From: Marinobacter sp. BW6
GTDB lineage: Bacteria > Pseudomonadota > Gammaproteobacteria > Pseudomonadales > Oleiphilaceae
Length of the DNA stretch: 64,000 nucleotides
Assembly: GCF_008107725.1 (NCBI RefSeq)
Contig: NZ_VIRN01000083.1
Location: 156,968-220,967 of the forward strand
Direction: 5' to 3'
The stretch's first letter is position 1. The number at the start of each line of letters is the position of its first letter. A program made the position numbers and the translations under genes. The notes under the pieces are model-generated. The model searched no databases and was not told the origin of the DNA. It worked only from the letters and a program-made list of their open reading frames with translations. Below, piece by piece: positions 17,547 through 25,681 of the stretch.

Positions 17547-19375
17547 TGACTCAACTCTGGGACTTCTCCGGCGGCATCCACCCCCCGGAACACAAAGACA
17601 TTTCTACCGCGCGCCCGATTCGCAACGCAGGCGTTCCTGACTATCTGGTACTGCCACTTCAGCAGCACATCGGCGATCCGGCCGAGGCCATTGTTGAGGT
17701 GGGTGAGCGGGTTTTGAAGGGCCAGAAAATTGCCGACGTGAAAACCGGCATGGGCGTTCCCGTTCATGCACCGACATCCGGGATGATCGAAAGCATTGCC
17801 GACTTCCCTGTCCCCCATCCCTCAGGCATGGCGGACCGGTGCATCACCCTGAAACCGGACGGCGAGGACCAATGGTGCCAGCGCAGCCCAGTGACGGATT
17901 ATCGTTCTCTGGAGCGCGACCAGGTTCTGAAAATGATCCGTGATGCCGGTATTTCCGGCATGGGTGGAGCCGGCTTTCCCACCAATATCAAACTCCGGCC
18001 ACCAAGGGATCGCAAGGTCAGCACGCTCATTCTGAACGGCGCGGAATGCGAGCCCTATATCACCGCTGATGACATGACCATGCGGGAAAAGGCCGACGAG
18101 GTGGTTGCCGGGCTGAAAATCATGGCGTGGATTCTGCGCCCCGAGCGTTGCGTGATTGGCATTGAAGACAACAAACCGGAAGCCATTGCCGCGCTCCAAA
18201 AAGCCACCGAAGGCACCCAGACCGAAATTGCGGTTGTTCCCACCAAGTATCCCTCCGGTGGCGAGAAACAGCTGATCCAGATACTGACCGGCATGGAAGT
18301 ACCCAGCGGCGGCATTCCGGCCGATATCGGCGTGATGTGCCAGAACATCGGAACCGCCGTTGCCGTGGCACAGGCGGTGTCCGATGGCACACCGCTGATT
18401 TCCCGTATCGTTACCATCACTGGGGAAGCCGTTCGGGAACCGGGTAATTTCGAGACTCTTATTGGCACACCAATTGAGCATCTGCTGGAGCAGGCCGGTG
18501 TCAACCAGAACGCAGTCAGCCGCCTGGTGCTTGGCGGCCCCATGATGGGCTACACGCTGACGACAGAGGCGGTGCCGGTGATCAAAACCACCAACTGTGT
18601 GATCGCCGCGACGGCCTCTGAATTGCCGGCACCACCGCCGGAGCAGCCCTGCATTCGCTGTGGGCAGTGCGCCGAAGCCTGCCCGATGGAGCTTTTACCA
18701 CAACAGCTGTTCTGGCACGCCAAGGCCACCGAATTTGAAAAGGCGGAGCACCTGAACCTGTTTGACTGTATTGAATGCGGAGCCTGCTCCTACGTTTGCC
18801 CGAGTTCAATTCCGCTGGTTCAGTATTACCGATTCGCCAAGGGTGAGATCCGTGCACAACAGGCCGAACAACTGAAGGCAGACCGGGCCCGTGAGCGCTT
18901 CGAGGCCCGCCAGGCGCGTCTGGAGCGAGAGCAGCAAGAGAAAGAGCTGAGGCGGCAGGAGCGCGCGAAAGCCGCAGCCGAAGCCCAGGCCAAGAAGAAA
19001 GCCGAAGCGGAGAAAGCAGCTGCCGAAGGTGAAGCCGTTGACGAGCGTGCCGCCAAATCGGCGCTGGTTGAACAGGCCCTGGCCCGCAAGAAGGCAAAGA
19101 CCGAAGCGTCCCAGTCACCTGCCCCCAGTGCGGCGCCGGCGGAGGATAAACCGGATATTGAGGCCCTTGAGAAGCAGCTGAGCCAGGCTCAGTCAAAGCT
19201 GGAAACCATGCAAGGCATGCTTGATGACGCCAAAGCCCAGCAGGCAGACAACTTAGAAAAACTGGAGCGGGCCGTGGCCAAGAACCACGATCGGGTACAA
19301 CGGGCTGAAGAGGCACTGTCTGAAGCCAGAGAGAAGCTGGCCGCCGGTCCAACTGAATCCCAGCCAACCCATTAA
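17546..19375 (+). CDS. rsxC: Electron transport complex subunit RsxC (RnfC)
   Basis: Peripheral NADH/FMN and Fe-S subunit, 609 residues. The N-terminal barrel-like region is followed by GGAGFPTNIKL and LILNGAECEPYITADD (flavin/NADH-binding region, about 140-175). Two ferredoxin clusters are CIRCGQCAEACPMEL (near 370) and CIECGACSYVCPSS (near 410). From about residue 430 to the end is a long Ala/Lys/Glu/Gln-rich coiled-coil tail (RARERFEARQARLEREQQEK and later repeats), a known variable feature of proteobacterial RnfC, here about 180 residues. Confidence 0.97.
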   Translation: MTQLWDFSGGIHPPEHKDISTARPIRNAGVPDYLVLPLQQHIGDPAEAIVEVGERVLKGQKIADVKTGMGVPVHAPTSGMIESIADFPVPHPSGMADRCITLKPDGEDQWCQRSPVTDYRSLERDQVLKMIRDAGISGMGGAGFPTNIKLRPPRDRKVSTLILNGAECEPYITADDMTMREKADEVVAGLKIMAWILRPERCVIGIEDNKPEAIAALQKATEGTQTEIAVVPTKYPSGGEKQLIQILTGMEVPSGGIPADIGVMCQNIGTAVAVAQAVSDGTPLISRIVTITGEAVREPGNFETLIGTPIEHLLEQAGVNQNAVSRLVLGGPMMGYTLTTEAVPVIKTTNCVIAATASELPAPPPEQPCIRCGQCAEACPMELLPQQLFWHAKATEFEKAEHLNLFDCIECGACSYVCPSSIPLVQYYRFAKGEIRAQQAEQLKADRARERFEARQARLEREQQEKELRRQERAKAAAEAQAKKKAEAEKAAAEGEAVDERAAKSALVEQALARKKAKTEASQSPAPSAAPAEDKPDIEALEKQLSQAQSKLETMQGMLDDAKAQQADNLEKLERAVAKNHDRVQRAEEALSEAREKLAAGPTESQPTH

Positions 19376-19396
19376 CCGAGATCAGGCACCACACCC

Positions 19397-20446
19397 ATGG
19401 CATTCGTTCAGCAGTCATCGCCCCACGCACACAGTGCCCGGCCCACATCCCGTGTGATGTTATGGGTGCTTATTGCGGCCTTGCCTGGCCTGTTGGCCCA
19501 GACGTTGTTTTTCGGCTGGGGCAACCTGATCAACGTGGTCTTCTGTGTCGCTGTCGCCATCGCCTCCGAAGCCGCCCTGCTCAAACTCAGAAAGAAACCC
19601 GTGGCGTTTTTCATCAGGGATAATACCGCGGCGGTCACAGGTCTTCTGCTGGGCCTGTCCCTGCCGCAGTTCGCGCCGTGGTGGGTCTCCGCCGTCGCGG
19701 TGATTTCAGCCATCGTAGTTGCCAAGCAACTTTACGGCGGGCTGGGCTCAAATCCGTTCAACCCGGCTATGGTGGGCTACGCCCTGGTTCTGGTCTCGTT
19801 TCCGGTGGCCATGACAACCAACTGGGCGGAACCCGCCACGCTCTGGGACGGTGCGCCGGGCTTTGGTGAGACCCTGGCGACCATTGCCTCCGGCCAGCAA
19901 ACAGCGGTCGATGGCTGGACCATGGCAACCCCGCTTGATGAATACAAACACAAGATCACCACCCATACCGCGGCCGAGGTCCTCAACCACCCGACCTTTG
20001 GTGAGGGTATCGCCAAAGGCTGGGAATGGGTTAACGCGGCATTCCTCGCCGGCGGCCTGCTGCTCATCGGCCTGCGCATTATCAGCTGGCATATTCCGGC
20101 AGGATTTCTTGGCGGTCTGATCGTGATGAGCCTGGCGTTTGGCAACAATGCTGACCTCTACGCGCCCCTATCGCTGCACCTGCTCGCAGGGGGAACCATG
20201 TTGGGTGCCTTCTTTATCGCCACCGATCCGGTTTCGGCCGCTACCAGCCACCAGGGAAAACTGATTTACGGGGCCGGAATTGGCATCCTGATCTACCTGA
20301 TCCGCACCTGGGGCAATTATCCGGACGCCGTAGCGTTCAGCGTTCTGCTAATGAATTTTGCGGTACCGTTCATCGATCATTACACACCCCCACGTACATA
20401 CGGGCATCACAAGGCCCGCAGGGGTGTACCGGGGAGTCAGGGATAA
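19397..20446 (+). CDS. rsxD: Electron transport complex subunit RsxD (RnfD)
   Basis: Membrane subunit of the Rnf complex, 349 residues, related to NqrB. Several membrane helices are evident. The region ATDPVSAATSHQGKLIYG (about 275-292) matches the site where FMN is covalently attached to a threonine in this family. GGLGSNPFNPAMVGYALVL is a conserved signature. It starts 21 bases after rsxC and ends 2 bases before rsxG. Confidence 0.96.
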   Translation: MAFVQQSSPHAHSARPTSRVMLWVLIAALPGLLAQTLFFGWGNLINVVFCVAVAIASEAALLKLRKKPVAFFIRDNTAAVTGLLLGLSLPQFAPWWVSAVAVISAIVVAKQLYGGLGSNPFNPAMVGYALVLVSFPVAMTTNWAEPATLWDGAPGFGETLATIASGQQTAVDGWTMATPLDEYKHKITTHTAAEVLNHPTFGEGIAKGWEWVNAAFLAGGLLLIGLRIISWHIPAGFLGGLIVMSLAFGNNADLYAPLSLHLLAGGTMLGAFFIATDPVSAATSHQGKLIYGAGIGILIYLIRTWGNYPDAVAFSVLLMNFAVPFIDHYTPPRTYGHHKARRGVPGSQG

Positions 20447-20448
20447 TC

Positions 20449-21150
20449 ATGGCTGCAGTTGCACAGTCCATCCGTCGCAGCGCCATCGGGCTCGGCTTGT
20501 TCGCCGTGATCACCGGTGGCACCATTGCCGTGACTCAGGTGGCCACCGAAGAGCGAATTCGTGCGCAGGCTGCCCGAGCAGAGGCTCAGGCCCTGTATGA
20601 GATAATTCCGGAAAGCCGCCACAACAACGATCTGCTCAGGGACACCGTGCAGTTGCCCGCCAGTGAGCGGCTGGCACAGCCTGGGCCTCTGACCGTATGG
20701 GTGGCTCGACAGGACGAACGGCCCATTGGCATGATCATGCCCCTGGTAGCGCCGGACGGTTACTCCGGTAAAATTCACCTGCTGGTGGGGGTGAACATGC
20801 AGGGCACCATTCTCGGAGTACGAGTCACCAGTCATAAAGAAACACCCGGGCTGGGAGACCAGATCGAAACCCGGAAATCGGACTGGATCAAGAGTTTTGA
20901 TGGCCGATCACTGGGTAAGCCCCCTCATCGGGAGTGGAACGTCAAAAAGAATGGCGGAGAATTCGATCAGTTCACCGGGGCGACCATCACGCCAAGGGCT
21001 GTGGTGAAAACTGTTCAGAAGGCACTGATCTACTTCCGGGAAAATCGCCAGATTATCCGGGAGCGGCTCAATGAAGAACCTTCACCGCGGGAGAACATCC
21101 TGAACCCCGAGGCGATTGCCGGCGAATCGTCCAATACGGAGCATTCCTGA
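20449..21150 (+). CDS. rsxG: Electron transport complex subunit RsxG (RnfG)
   Basis: Single-span membrane protein with an extracytoplasmic FMN-binding domain, 233 residues. The anchor is at residues 12-28. The covalent flavin motif S/T-G-A-T-x-T appears as FDQFTGATITPRAVV near residue 180. The redox role is in moving electrons through the Rnf complex. The C-terminal ~25 residues are polar and unconserved. It lies between rsxD and rsxE with 2-base gaps on both sides. Confidence 0.97.
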   Translation: MAAVAQSIRRSAIGLGLFAVITGGTIAVTQVATEERIRAQAARAEAQALYEIIPESRHNNDLLRDTVQLPASERLAQPGPLTVWVARQDERPIGMIMPLVAPDGYSGKIHLLVGVNMQGTILGVRVTSHKETPGLGDQIETRKSDWIKSFDGRSLGKPPHREWNVKKNGGEFDQFTGATITPRAVVKTVQKALIYFRENRQIIRERLNEEPSPRENILNPEAIAGESSNTEHS

Positions 21151-21152
21151 TC

Positions 21153-21869
21153 ATGGCAACCAAACCATCCAGCGAAATCATCCGGGACGGGCTCTGGGAC
21201 AACAACCCGGCCCTGGTCCAGGTACTCGGGCTCTGCCCTCTTCTGGCCGTCACCAGTACCGTCGTTAACGCTATCGGGCTCGGGCTGGCCACACTTATGG
21301 TACTCATGGGTTCGAATCTAGCGGTTTCGCTGATTCGCAATTTCGTCAGCGAGTCCGTACGCCTGCCCGCGTTTGTGATGATCATCGCCTCATTTGTGAC
21401 CTGCGCCGAGTTGCTGATGCAGGCCTTTACCTATGAGCTCTATCTGATCCTGGGTATTTTCATCCCACTGATTGTCACCAACTGTGCCATCCTGGGCCGT
21501 GCTGACGCCTTCGCCTCAAGAAATCCACCGCTGCCAGCACTACTGGACGGTGCCATGATGGGCCTCGGTTTTCTCGCAGTTCTGGTGGTTCTGGGTGGTT
21601 TGCGAGAGCTCATCGGACAGGGCACCCTGTTTGTCGACATGCACCTGCTGCTCGGCCCCGTTGCCGCCGACTGGGTAGTGCGTCCGTTCGACAATTATCC
21701 GGATATGCTTTTCATGATTCTTCCACCAGGCGCCTTCGTAGGTCTCGGCCTGCTGATCGCCCTCAAGAACGGGATCGACACTCATCTGGAAGAACGACGC
21801 AAAGCCCATGAACCGGCACCCGTGGCAGCAGGCAGCAAGCGGGTCCGGGTTACCGGGAACGTTTCCTGA
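21153..21869 (+). CDS. rsxE: Electron transport complex subunit RsxE (RnfE)
   Basis: Membrane subunit homologous to RsxA/NqrD, 238 residues, with about six helices. Conserved elements are the NPALVQVLGLCPLLAVTST start (about 17-35) and the second half-repeat IFIPLIVTNCAILGRADAFA (about 105-124). It completes the six-gene rsx set; nth follows after 28 bases and is probably in the same transcript, as in Escherichia coli. Confidence 0.97.
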   Translation: MATKPSSEIIRDGLWDNNPALVQVLGLCPLLAVTSTVVNAIGLGLATLMVLMGSNLAVSLIRNFVSESVRLPAFVMIIASFVTCAELLMQAFTYELYLILGIFIPLIVTNCAILGRADAFASRNPPLPALLDGAMMGLGFLAVLVVLGGLRELIGQGTLFVDMHLLLGPVAADWVVRPFDNYPDMLFMILPPGAFVGLGLLIALKNGIDTHLEERRKAHEPAPVAAGSKRVRVTGNVS

Positions 21870-21897
21870 TCCCCTGGCTGCAGAAGACTGAGAGCTA

Positions 21898-22536
21898 ATG
21901 AACAAACAGAAACGCATTGAGATCTTCACCCGCCTCAGGGAGGCCAACCCCAACCCGACCACCGAGCTGAACTACTCCAGCCCGTTCGAGCTGCTGATTG
22001 CGGTTATTCTATCGGCCCAGGCCACGGATGTGGGCGTCAACAAGGCCACCGACAAACTATTCCCGGTGGCCAACACGCCAGAGGCCATCCTCGCCCTTGG
22101 GGTTGATGGCCTCAAGGAATACATCAAGACCATTGGCCTGTTTAACAGCAAGGCCGAGAACGTGATCAAGACCTGTCGCATCCTGATCGAAAAACACGGT
22201 GGCCAGATACCGGAACGGCGGGAAGATCTAGAGGCATTACCAGGAGTCGGTCGCAAAACCGCAAACGTGGTGTTGAATACCGCCTTCGGGCATATGGCAA
22301 TGGCGGTGGATACCCATATCTATCGTGTATCGAACCGCACCGGCATTGCCCCGGGCAAGAACGTTCTCGAAGTGGAGAACCGTCTGATGCGCCTGGTTCC
22401 GAAGGACTTCCTGCTGGATGCCCATCACTGGCTGATTCTCCACGGACGCTATACCTGTACCGCCCGAAAACCAAAATGCGGCGCATGTATCATTGAAGAC
22501 CTTTGCGAGTTCAAACAGAAACGGGATTATCTCTGA
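21898..22536 (+). CDS. nth: Endonuclease III (DNA glycosylase/AP lyase)
   Basis: Base-excision repair enzyme for oxidised pyrimidines, 212 residues. The helix-hairpin-helix LEALPGVGRKTANVVLNTAF has the catalytic lysine (GRK) near residue 120, and VDTHIYRVSNR has the catalytic Asp near 138. The C-terminal 4Fe-4S cluster C-x6-C-x2-C-x5-C is visible in CTARKPKCGACIIEDLC. Last gene of the rsx unit; a strong terminator follows. Confidence 0.98.
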   Translation: MNKQKRIEIFTRLREANPNPTTELNYSSPFELLIAVILSAQATDVGVNKATDKLFPVANTPEAILALGVDGLKEYIKTIGLFNSKAENVIKTCRILIEKHGGQIPERREDLEALPGVGRKTANVVLNTAFGHMAMAVDTHIYRVSNRTGIAPGKNVLEVENRLMRLVPKDFLLDAHHWLILHGRYTCTARKPKCGACIIEDLCEFKQKRDYL

Positions 22537-22547
22537 ATTCAGGTCGT

Positions 22548-22581
22548 AAAAAAGCCGGCATTTCGCCGGCTTTTCTCTTTT
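22548..22581 (+). terminator. Rho-independent terminator after nth
   Basis: Ten-base stem AAAAGCCGGC (22550-22559) and GCCGGCTTTT (22565-22574) with a 5-base loop, then CTCTTTT. It lies between the convergent nth and chalcone-isomerase-like genes and could serve both strands. Confidence 0.9.
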
Positions 22582-22598
22582 GCTGAAGCAAGGTCTGG

Positions 22599-23174
22599 TT
22601 ACCGCTGACCCAGCATTTTCTCCTTCAGATCCTTCTGGGCCGGTTTATCGGACAGCCAGATTCCGAACAGGGCCTTTTTGAAGGCCAGATCGCCAACGGT
22701 ATCCTTGTGCTCACCGTTCTTGAGGACCCGCACGCCTTCACCCGGTAGATACACCAGATCAAAGACGTCACCTTCGGTGATCTCTTCCTCGAACACTGCC
22801 ATAAACTGGTCCACATCCTCCTGGATAGACGCCATATCGCCGCCGGTGGAGGCCTCGAAACCTTCCAGTGTGGCCTCGGTCATGCGTTCGCTGGTGATCA
22901 TCCCGGAAATGATATGCAGAGTAATAGCCTGGGGCTCATCCGCGTTGATCACTGCCTCACCATCGTCGATGGTCTCGGGTACGTACAGGCCTCCGACATA
23001 AAGATCCATGAACCACTTGGAACGGGTACCTGCACCATTAAGCTTCAATTCGGTATCCATGGCTGAATAGGTATCCGGAACATCAACACCTTCCACTGTG
23101 AGCGCAGCCGCCGGTGCAGACAGCAGGGCTGTCATAAGCACAGAGGCAAAGCCGGTTGTAAGAGCCTTTTTCAT
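22599..23174 (-). CDS. Chalcone-isomerase-like exported protein
   Basis: 191 residues with a cleavable signal peptide (MKKALTTGFASVLMTALLSAPAAA). The mature part fits the bacterial chalcone isomerase-like fold family: VEGVDVPDTYSAMDTELKLNGAG, then KWFMDLYVGGLYVPE, and a C-terminal FKKALFGIWLSDKPAQKDLKE. Bacterial members are not known to act on flavonoids, and a lipid- or fatty-acid-binding role has been suggested for the fold. The ATG is supported by AAGGAAAGGA just upstream. It has its own upstream region (23175-23323), in which no clear promoter was recognised. Confidence 0.8.
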   Translation of the reverse strand: MKKALTTGFASVLMTALLSAPAAALTVEGVDVPDTYSAMDTELKLNGAGTRSKWFMDLYVGGLYVPETIDDGEAVINADEPQAITLHIISGMITSERMTEATLEGFEASTGGDMASIQEDVDQFMAVFEEEITEGDVFDLVYLPGEGVRVLKNGEHKDTVGDLAFKKALFGIWLSDKPAQKDLKEKMLGQR

Positions 23175-23323
23175 AGTCCTTTCCTTTTCGATCGTTATTA
23201 TTGACGTGTTTCATTCGTGCACCGGGTTTCGACACCCTTATCCCCGCCCGGTCACGGCATTCTATCAATGAGGCTGGCTGCCAGTGCGCAACCTGGTTCT
23301 CATTTGCGGCGATCCTGAAACAC

Positions 23324-23361
23324 AAAAAAAGCCGGCCAGGAATATCCTGGCCGGCTTTTTT
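23324..23361. terminator. Terminator of rpoS (bidirectional)
   Basis: Perfect 11-base stem GCCGGCCAGGA (23331-23341) and TCCTGGCCGGC (23345-23355), loop of 3, flanked by six A on the left and six T on the right. It lies 21 bases past the rpoS stop, and the symmetrical A/T runs allow use on either strand. Confidence 0.93.
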
Positions 23362-23382
23362 GATCGAAAGATCAGAAGAGTA

Positions 23383-24378
23383 TTACTTGAACAGCAGGTT
23401 TCCGGACAAGCCTTCCTTCTCCAGAATTTCACGAAGACGGCGTAGTGCCTCAACCTGAATCTGCCTTACACGTTCGCGGGTCAGACCAATTTCCTGCCCC
23501 ACTTCCTCCAGCGTACTGACCGGATAGCCCCGAAGACCAAACCGGCGTGACAGAACTTCCTGCTGCTTGTCACTGAGCTGATCGATCCACTTTTCCAGGC
23601 AGGAACACATGTTGTTGTCCTGCAGGAGATCCGCCGGATCCGAAGCACCCTCATCGGCCACGGTATCCAGAAGGGACTTCTCGCCCCCCGTTCCAATGGG
23701 CGTATCCATCGACGCCACGCGCTCATTAAGACCAAGCATGCGCTTCACGTCGGCTACCGGCTTGTCGACCATTGTCGCGATTTCTTCGGCCGAAGGCTCA
23801 TGATCCAGTTTCTGGGTAAGTTCCCGTGCGGCACGCAGGTAGAGGTTGAGCTCCTTCACTACATGAATCGGCAGACGGATGGTGCGCGTCTGGTTCATGA
23901 TTGCCCGCTCAATGGTCTGGCGAATCCACCAGGTGGCGTAGGTAGAGAAGCGGAAGCCTCGCTCCGGATCAAACTTCTCAACCGCCCGGATCAAACCGAG
24001 GTTGCCCTCTTCGATCAGGTCCAGCAGCGTCAACCCCCGATTCACATAGCGCCGGGCAATCTTCACAACAAGACGAAGGTTGCTCTCGATCATCCGTTTG
24101 CGACCGGACTCCTCGCCCTTGCGCGCCAGGCGAGCAAAATAGACCTCTTCTTCCGGCGTCAGGAGCGGTGAAAAACCAATTTCGTTGAGATACAGCTGAG
24201 TGGCATCCAGCTGTTTTTGACTGGTGAAATAACGTCCCTGGGTGGGAAAATCTTCTTCGACTTCAGCCACCTCTTCGGCAGCTTCTTTATCGACTTTTTC
24301 TTCTGCTAACAATTGATCCTCGGAGTCGTCCGTGTCCGACACGCGATCAATGATGATAACTTCCTGCTCTGCTGACAT
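23383..24378 (-). CDS. rpoS: RNA polymerase sigma factor RpoS
   Basis: Stationary-phase/general-stress sigma factor, 331 residues. Region 1.2 is TQLYLNEIGFSPLLTPEEEV, region 2 is SNLRLVVKIARRYVNRGLTLLDLIEEGN followed by RFSTYATWWIRQTIERA, and region 4.2 is STLEEVGQEIGLTRERVRQIQVEALRRL. The acidic N-terminus (about 10-45) is a little longer than in enterics. The ATG at 24378 is used; an upstream in-frame TTG would add seven residues. It follows nlpD by 205 bases, leaving room for a promoter and long leader. Confidence 0.97.
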   Translation of the reverse strand: MSAEQEVIIIDRVSDTDDSEDQLLAEEKVDKEAAEEVAEVEEDFPTQGRYFTSQKQLDATQLYLNEIGFSPLLTPEEEVYFARLARKGEESGRKRMIESNLRLVVKIARRYVNRGLTLLDLIEEGNLGLIRAVEKFDPERGFRFSTYATWWIRQTIERAIMNQTRTIRLPIHVVKELNLYLRAARELTQKLDHEPSAEEIATMVDKPVADVKRMLGLNERVASMDTPIGTGGEKSLLDTVADEGASDPADLLQDNNMCSCLEKWIDQLSDKQQEVLSRRFGLRGYPVSTLEEVGQEIGLTRERVRQIQVEALRRLREILEKEGLSGNLLFK

Positions 24379-24583
24379 TTGTCTTGCCCCGCCTCTCAAT
24401 AATCCTGGATGTTCGTCCGATACTTCTTGTTATTGCGGACGTCTTTGTCTTCATGCTTTTTCTTCAGGACATTTTGTTGGTCGGCCTGTCACGGCCTTTA
24501 CCGTTTTTGTTTTTCTTTCGAACGCGGTCTTCTTGTCAGTGCCGGAGTGTGCGATGAGAGCAGCCTGCTGACTGCGTCATTCA
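24379..24583 (-). promoter_or_regulatory. nlpD-rpoS intergenic region, probable rpoS leader
   Basis: About 205 bases without a convincing gene. Read towards rpoS it contains a purine- and A-rich run (GAAAGAAAAACAAAAACGG), a short GGCC/GGCC hairpin and AGGCGGGG before the start. In Escherichia coli the rpoS leader is long and controlled by Hfq and small RNAs; the A-rich tract here would suit such control, but this is inference. No clear -35/-10 pair was found. Confidence 0.35.
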
Positions 24584-25480
24584 TTAGCGTGGTGGCAGAT
24601 AATGGACTGGATCAACCGGATTGCCATTCTTGCGAATCTCAAAATGCAACATGGGTCGTTCAGCACCACTGCTACCGAGCTCTGCGATCACCTGCCCGGC
24701 TTTCACATCCTCCCCTTCCTGCACCAGAATCTTCCGGTTATGAGCGTAAGCACTTAAATAGTGCTCATTGTGATTCACGATAATCAGATTGCCGTATCCA
24801 AGCAACCCGTTGCCGGCATAGACCACATTCCCGGTGGCCGCAGCTCTTACAGCATCCCCGGCTTGCCCGGTAATATCAATACCTTTATTGACTTTTCCGG
24901 ATGTTGAATATCCAGCAATTACAGTGCCAACGTGCGGCCAGCGCCATTCAATTCGGGCCACGGTCTGGGTCTGCGAGGCCAGAGGCGCGCCTTTGCTCGG
25001 CGCCTTGGTTATCGCCGGTTTTGGTGCCGTGGCGGCTGTCTGCTTCGGGGGTGAAGCCCGGCTCGACGTTCTGGGTGCCGAGCTAGCCGGTCTGTTAGCA
25101 GTAGCAGTCTGACTGCCCGAAGTTACATTTCCGCGAAGGTCCAGGCGAAGTACCTGCCCCGCCTTGAGATTCCAGGGCGGACCAATCCCATTGGCATCGC
25201 CGAGCTCCCGATAGTCCCGACCATACCGCCAGGCTATGCTGTAAAGGGTTTCACCAGGCTGGACAACATGCCGACCCCAGTAGACCGGGGGATTGTAGAT
25301 GTCATCCTGGTACAGTGCCGGTGTATTGCAGCCAGACAAAAGCAGAAGGGCTACAAGCGGAAAAAGGATTAAGAGACTGGTCGGCGTTTTTTCTGCAGGG
25401 CGATAGCGTTCAGAGGCACCGGAAGGGAACCGCGGGGACACCGGTAAGACGGCATTGACTAGCCCACCCAAAAATCTCAC
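24584..25480 (-). CDS. nlpD: NlpD-like LysM/M23 lipoprotein, amidase activator
   Basis: 298 residues. A lipobox, LLLSGC near residue 51, is followed by a LysM domain (HVVQPGETLYSIAWRYGRDYRELG, about 70-115), a Ser/Thr/Ala/Pro linker, and a C-terminal M23/LytM domain (GKVNKGIDITGQAGDAV ... LHFEIRKNGNPVDPVHYLP). The motif histidines needed for zinc are partly changed (GIDI in place of G-x-H-x-D), as in degenerate LytM activators of AmiC-type amidases. The only long start is a GTG with a poor RBS, leaving an unusually long pre-lipobox region; the true start may be an internal GTG or TTG. Confidence 0.88.
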   Translation of the reverse strand: MRFLGGLVNAVLPVSPRFPSGASERYRPAEKTPTSLLILFPLVALLLLSGCNTPALYQDDIYNPPVYWGRHVVQPGETLYSIAWRYGRDYRELGDANGIGPPWNLKAGQVLRLDLRGNVTSGSQTATANRPASSAPRTSSRASPPKQTAATAPKPAITKAPSKGAPLASQTQTVARIEWRWPHVGTVIAGYSTSGKVNKGIDITGQAGDAVRAAATGNVVYAGNGLLGYGNLIIVNHNEHYLSAYAHNRKILVQEGEDVKAGQVIAELGSSGAERPMLHFEIRKNGNPVDPVHYLPPR

Positions 25481-25681
25481 AGGAATAAAACTGTCCCAGT
25501 TATGAAAAATCCGTATAAACCAACATGGTTGTCGAAGCAGTTTCTAAACTTTTTATAGTAACTTGCTAATATATTGCACATTTCTCGCAGGAAGCCAAGT
25601 TACTAACCGGCCATCCCTGTTACCTCAAGAAACACACGTTTTGTGCGTTAGGTAACACTATCGCACCGCATTCACCCCGAA
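25481..25681 (-). other. Intergenic region with two inverted repeats upstream of nlpD
   Basis: A 9-base perfect inverted repeat TAGTAACTT (25556-25564) / AAGTTACTA (25597-25605) lies next to a second imperfect hairpin (about 25619-25656) with GTTACCT / AGGTAAC ends. The A+T-rich stretch between 25550 and 25580 includes TATAAA on the minus strand, a possible nlpD -10. The second hairpin lies about 25 bases after the DUF368 stop but lacks a U-run. Confidence 0.35.

Noticed and set aside
22548..23361. Similar GCCGGC hairpins at 22548 and 23324, considered as copies of a repeat family
   Set aside because: They share only the GCCGGC core and flanking A/T runs that Rho-independent terminators commonly have, and each sits exactly after a gene end.
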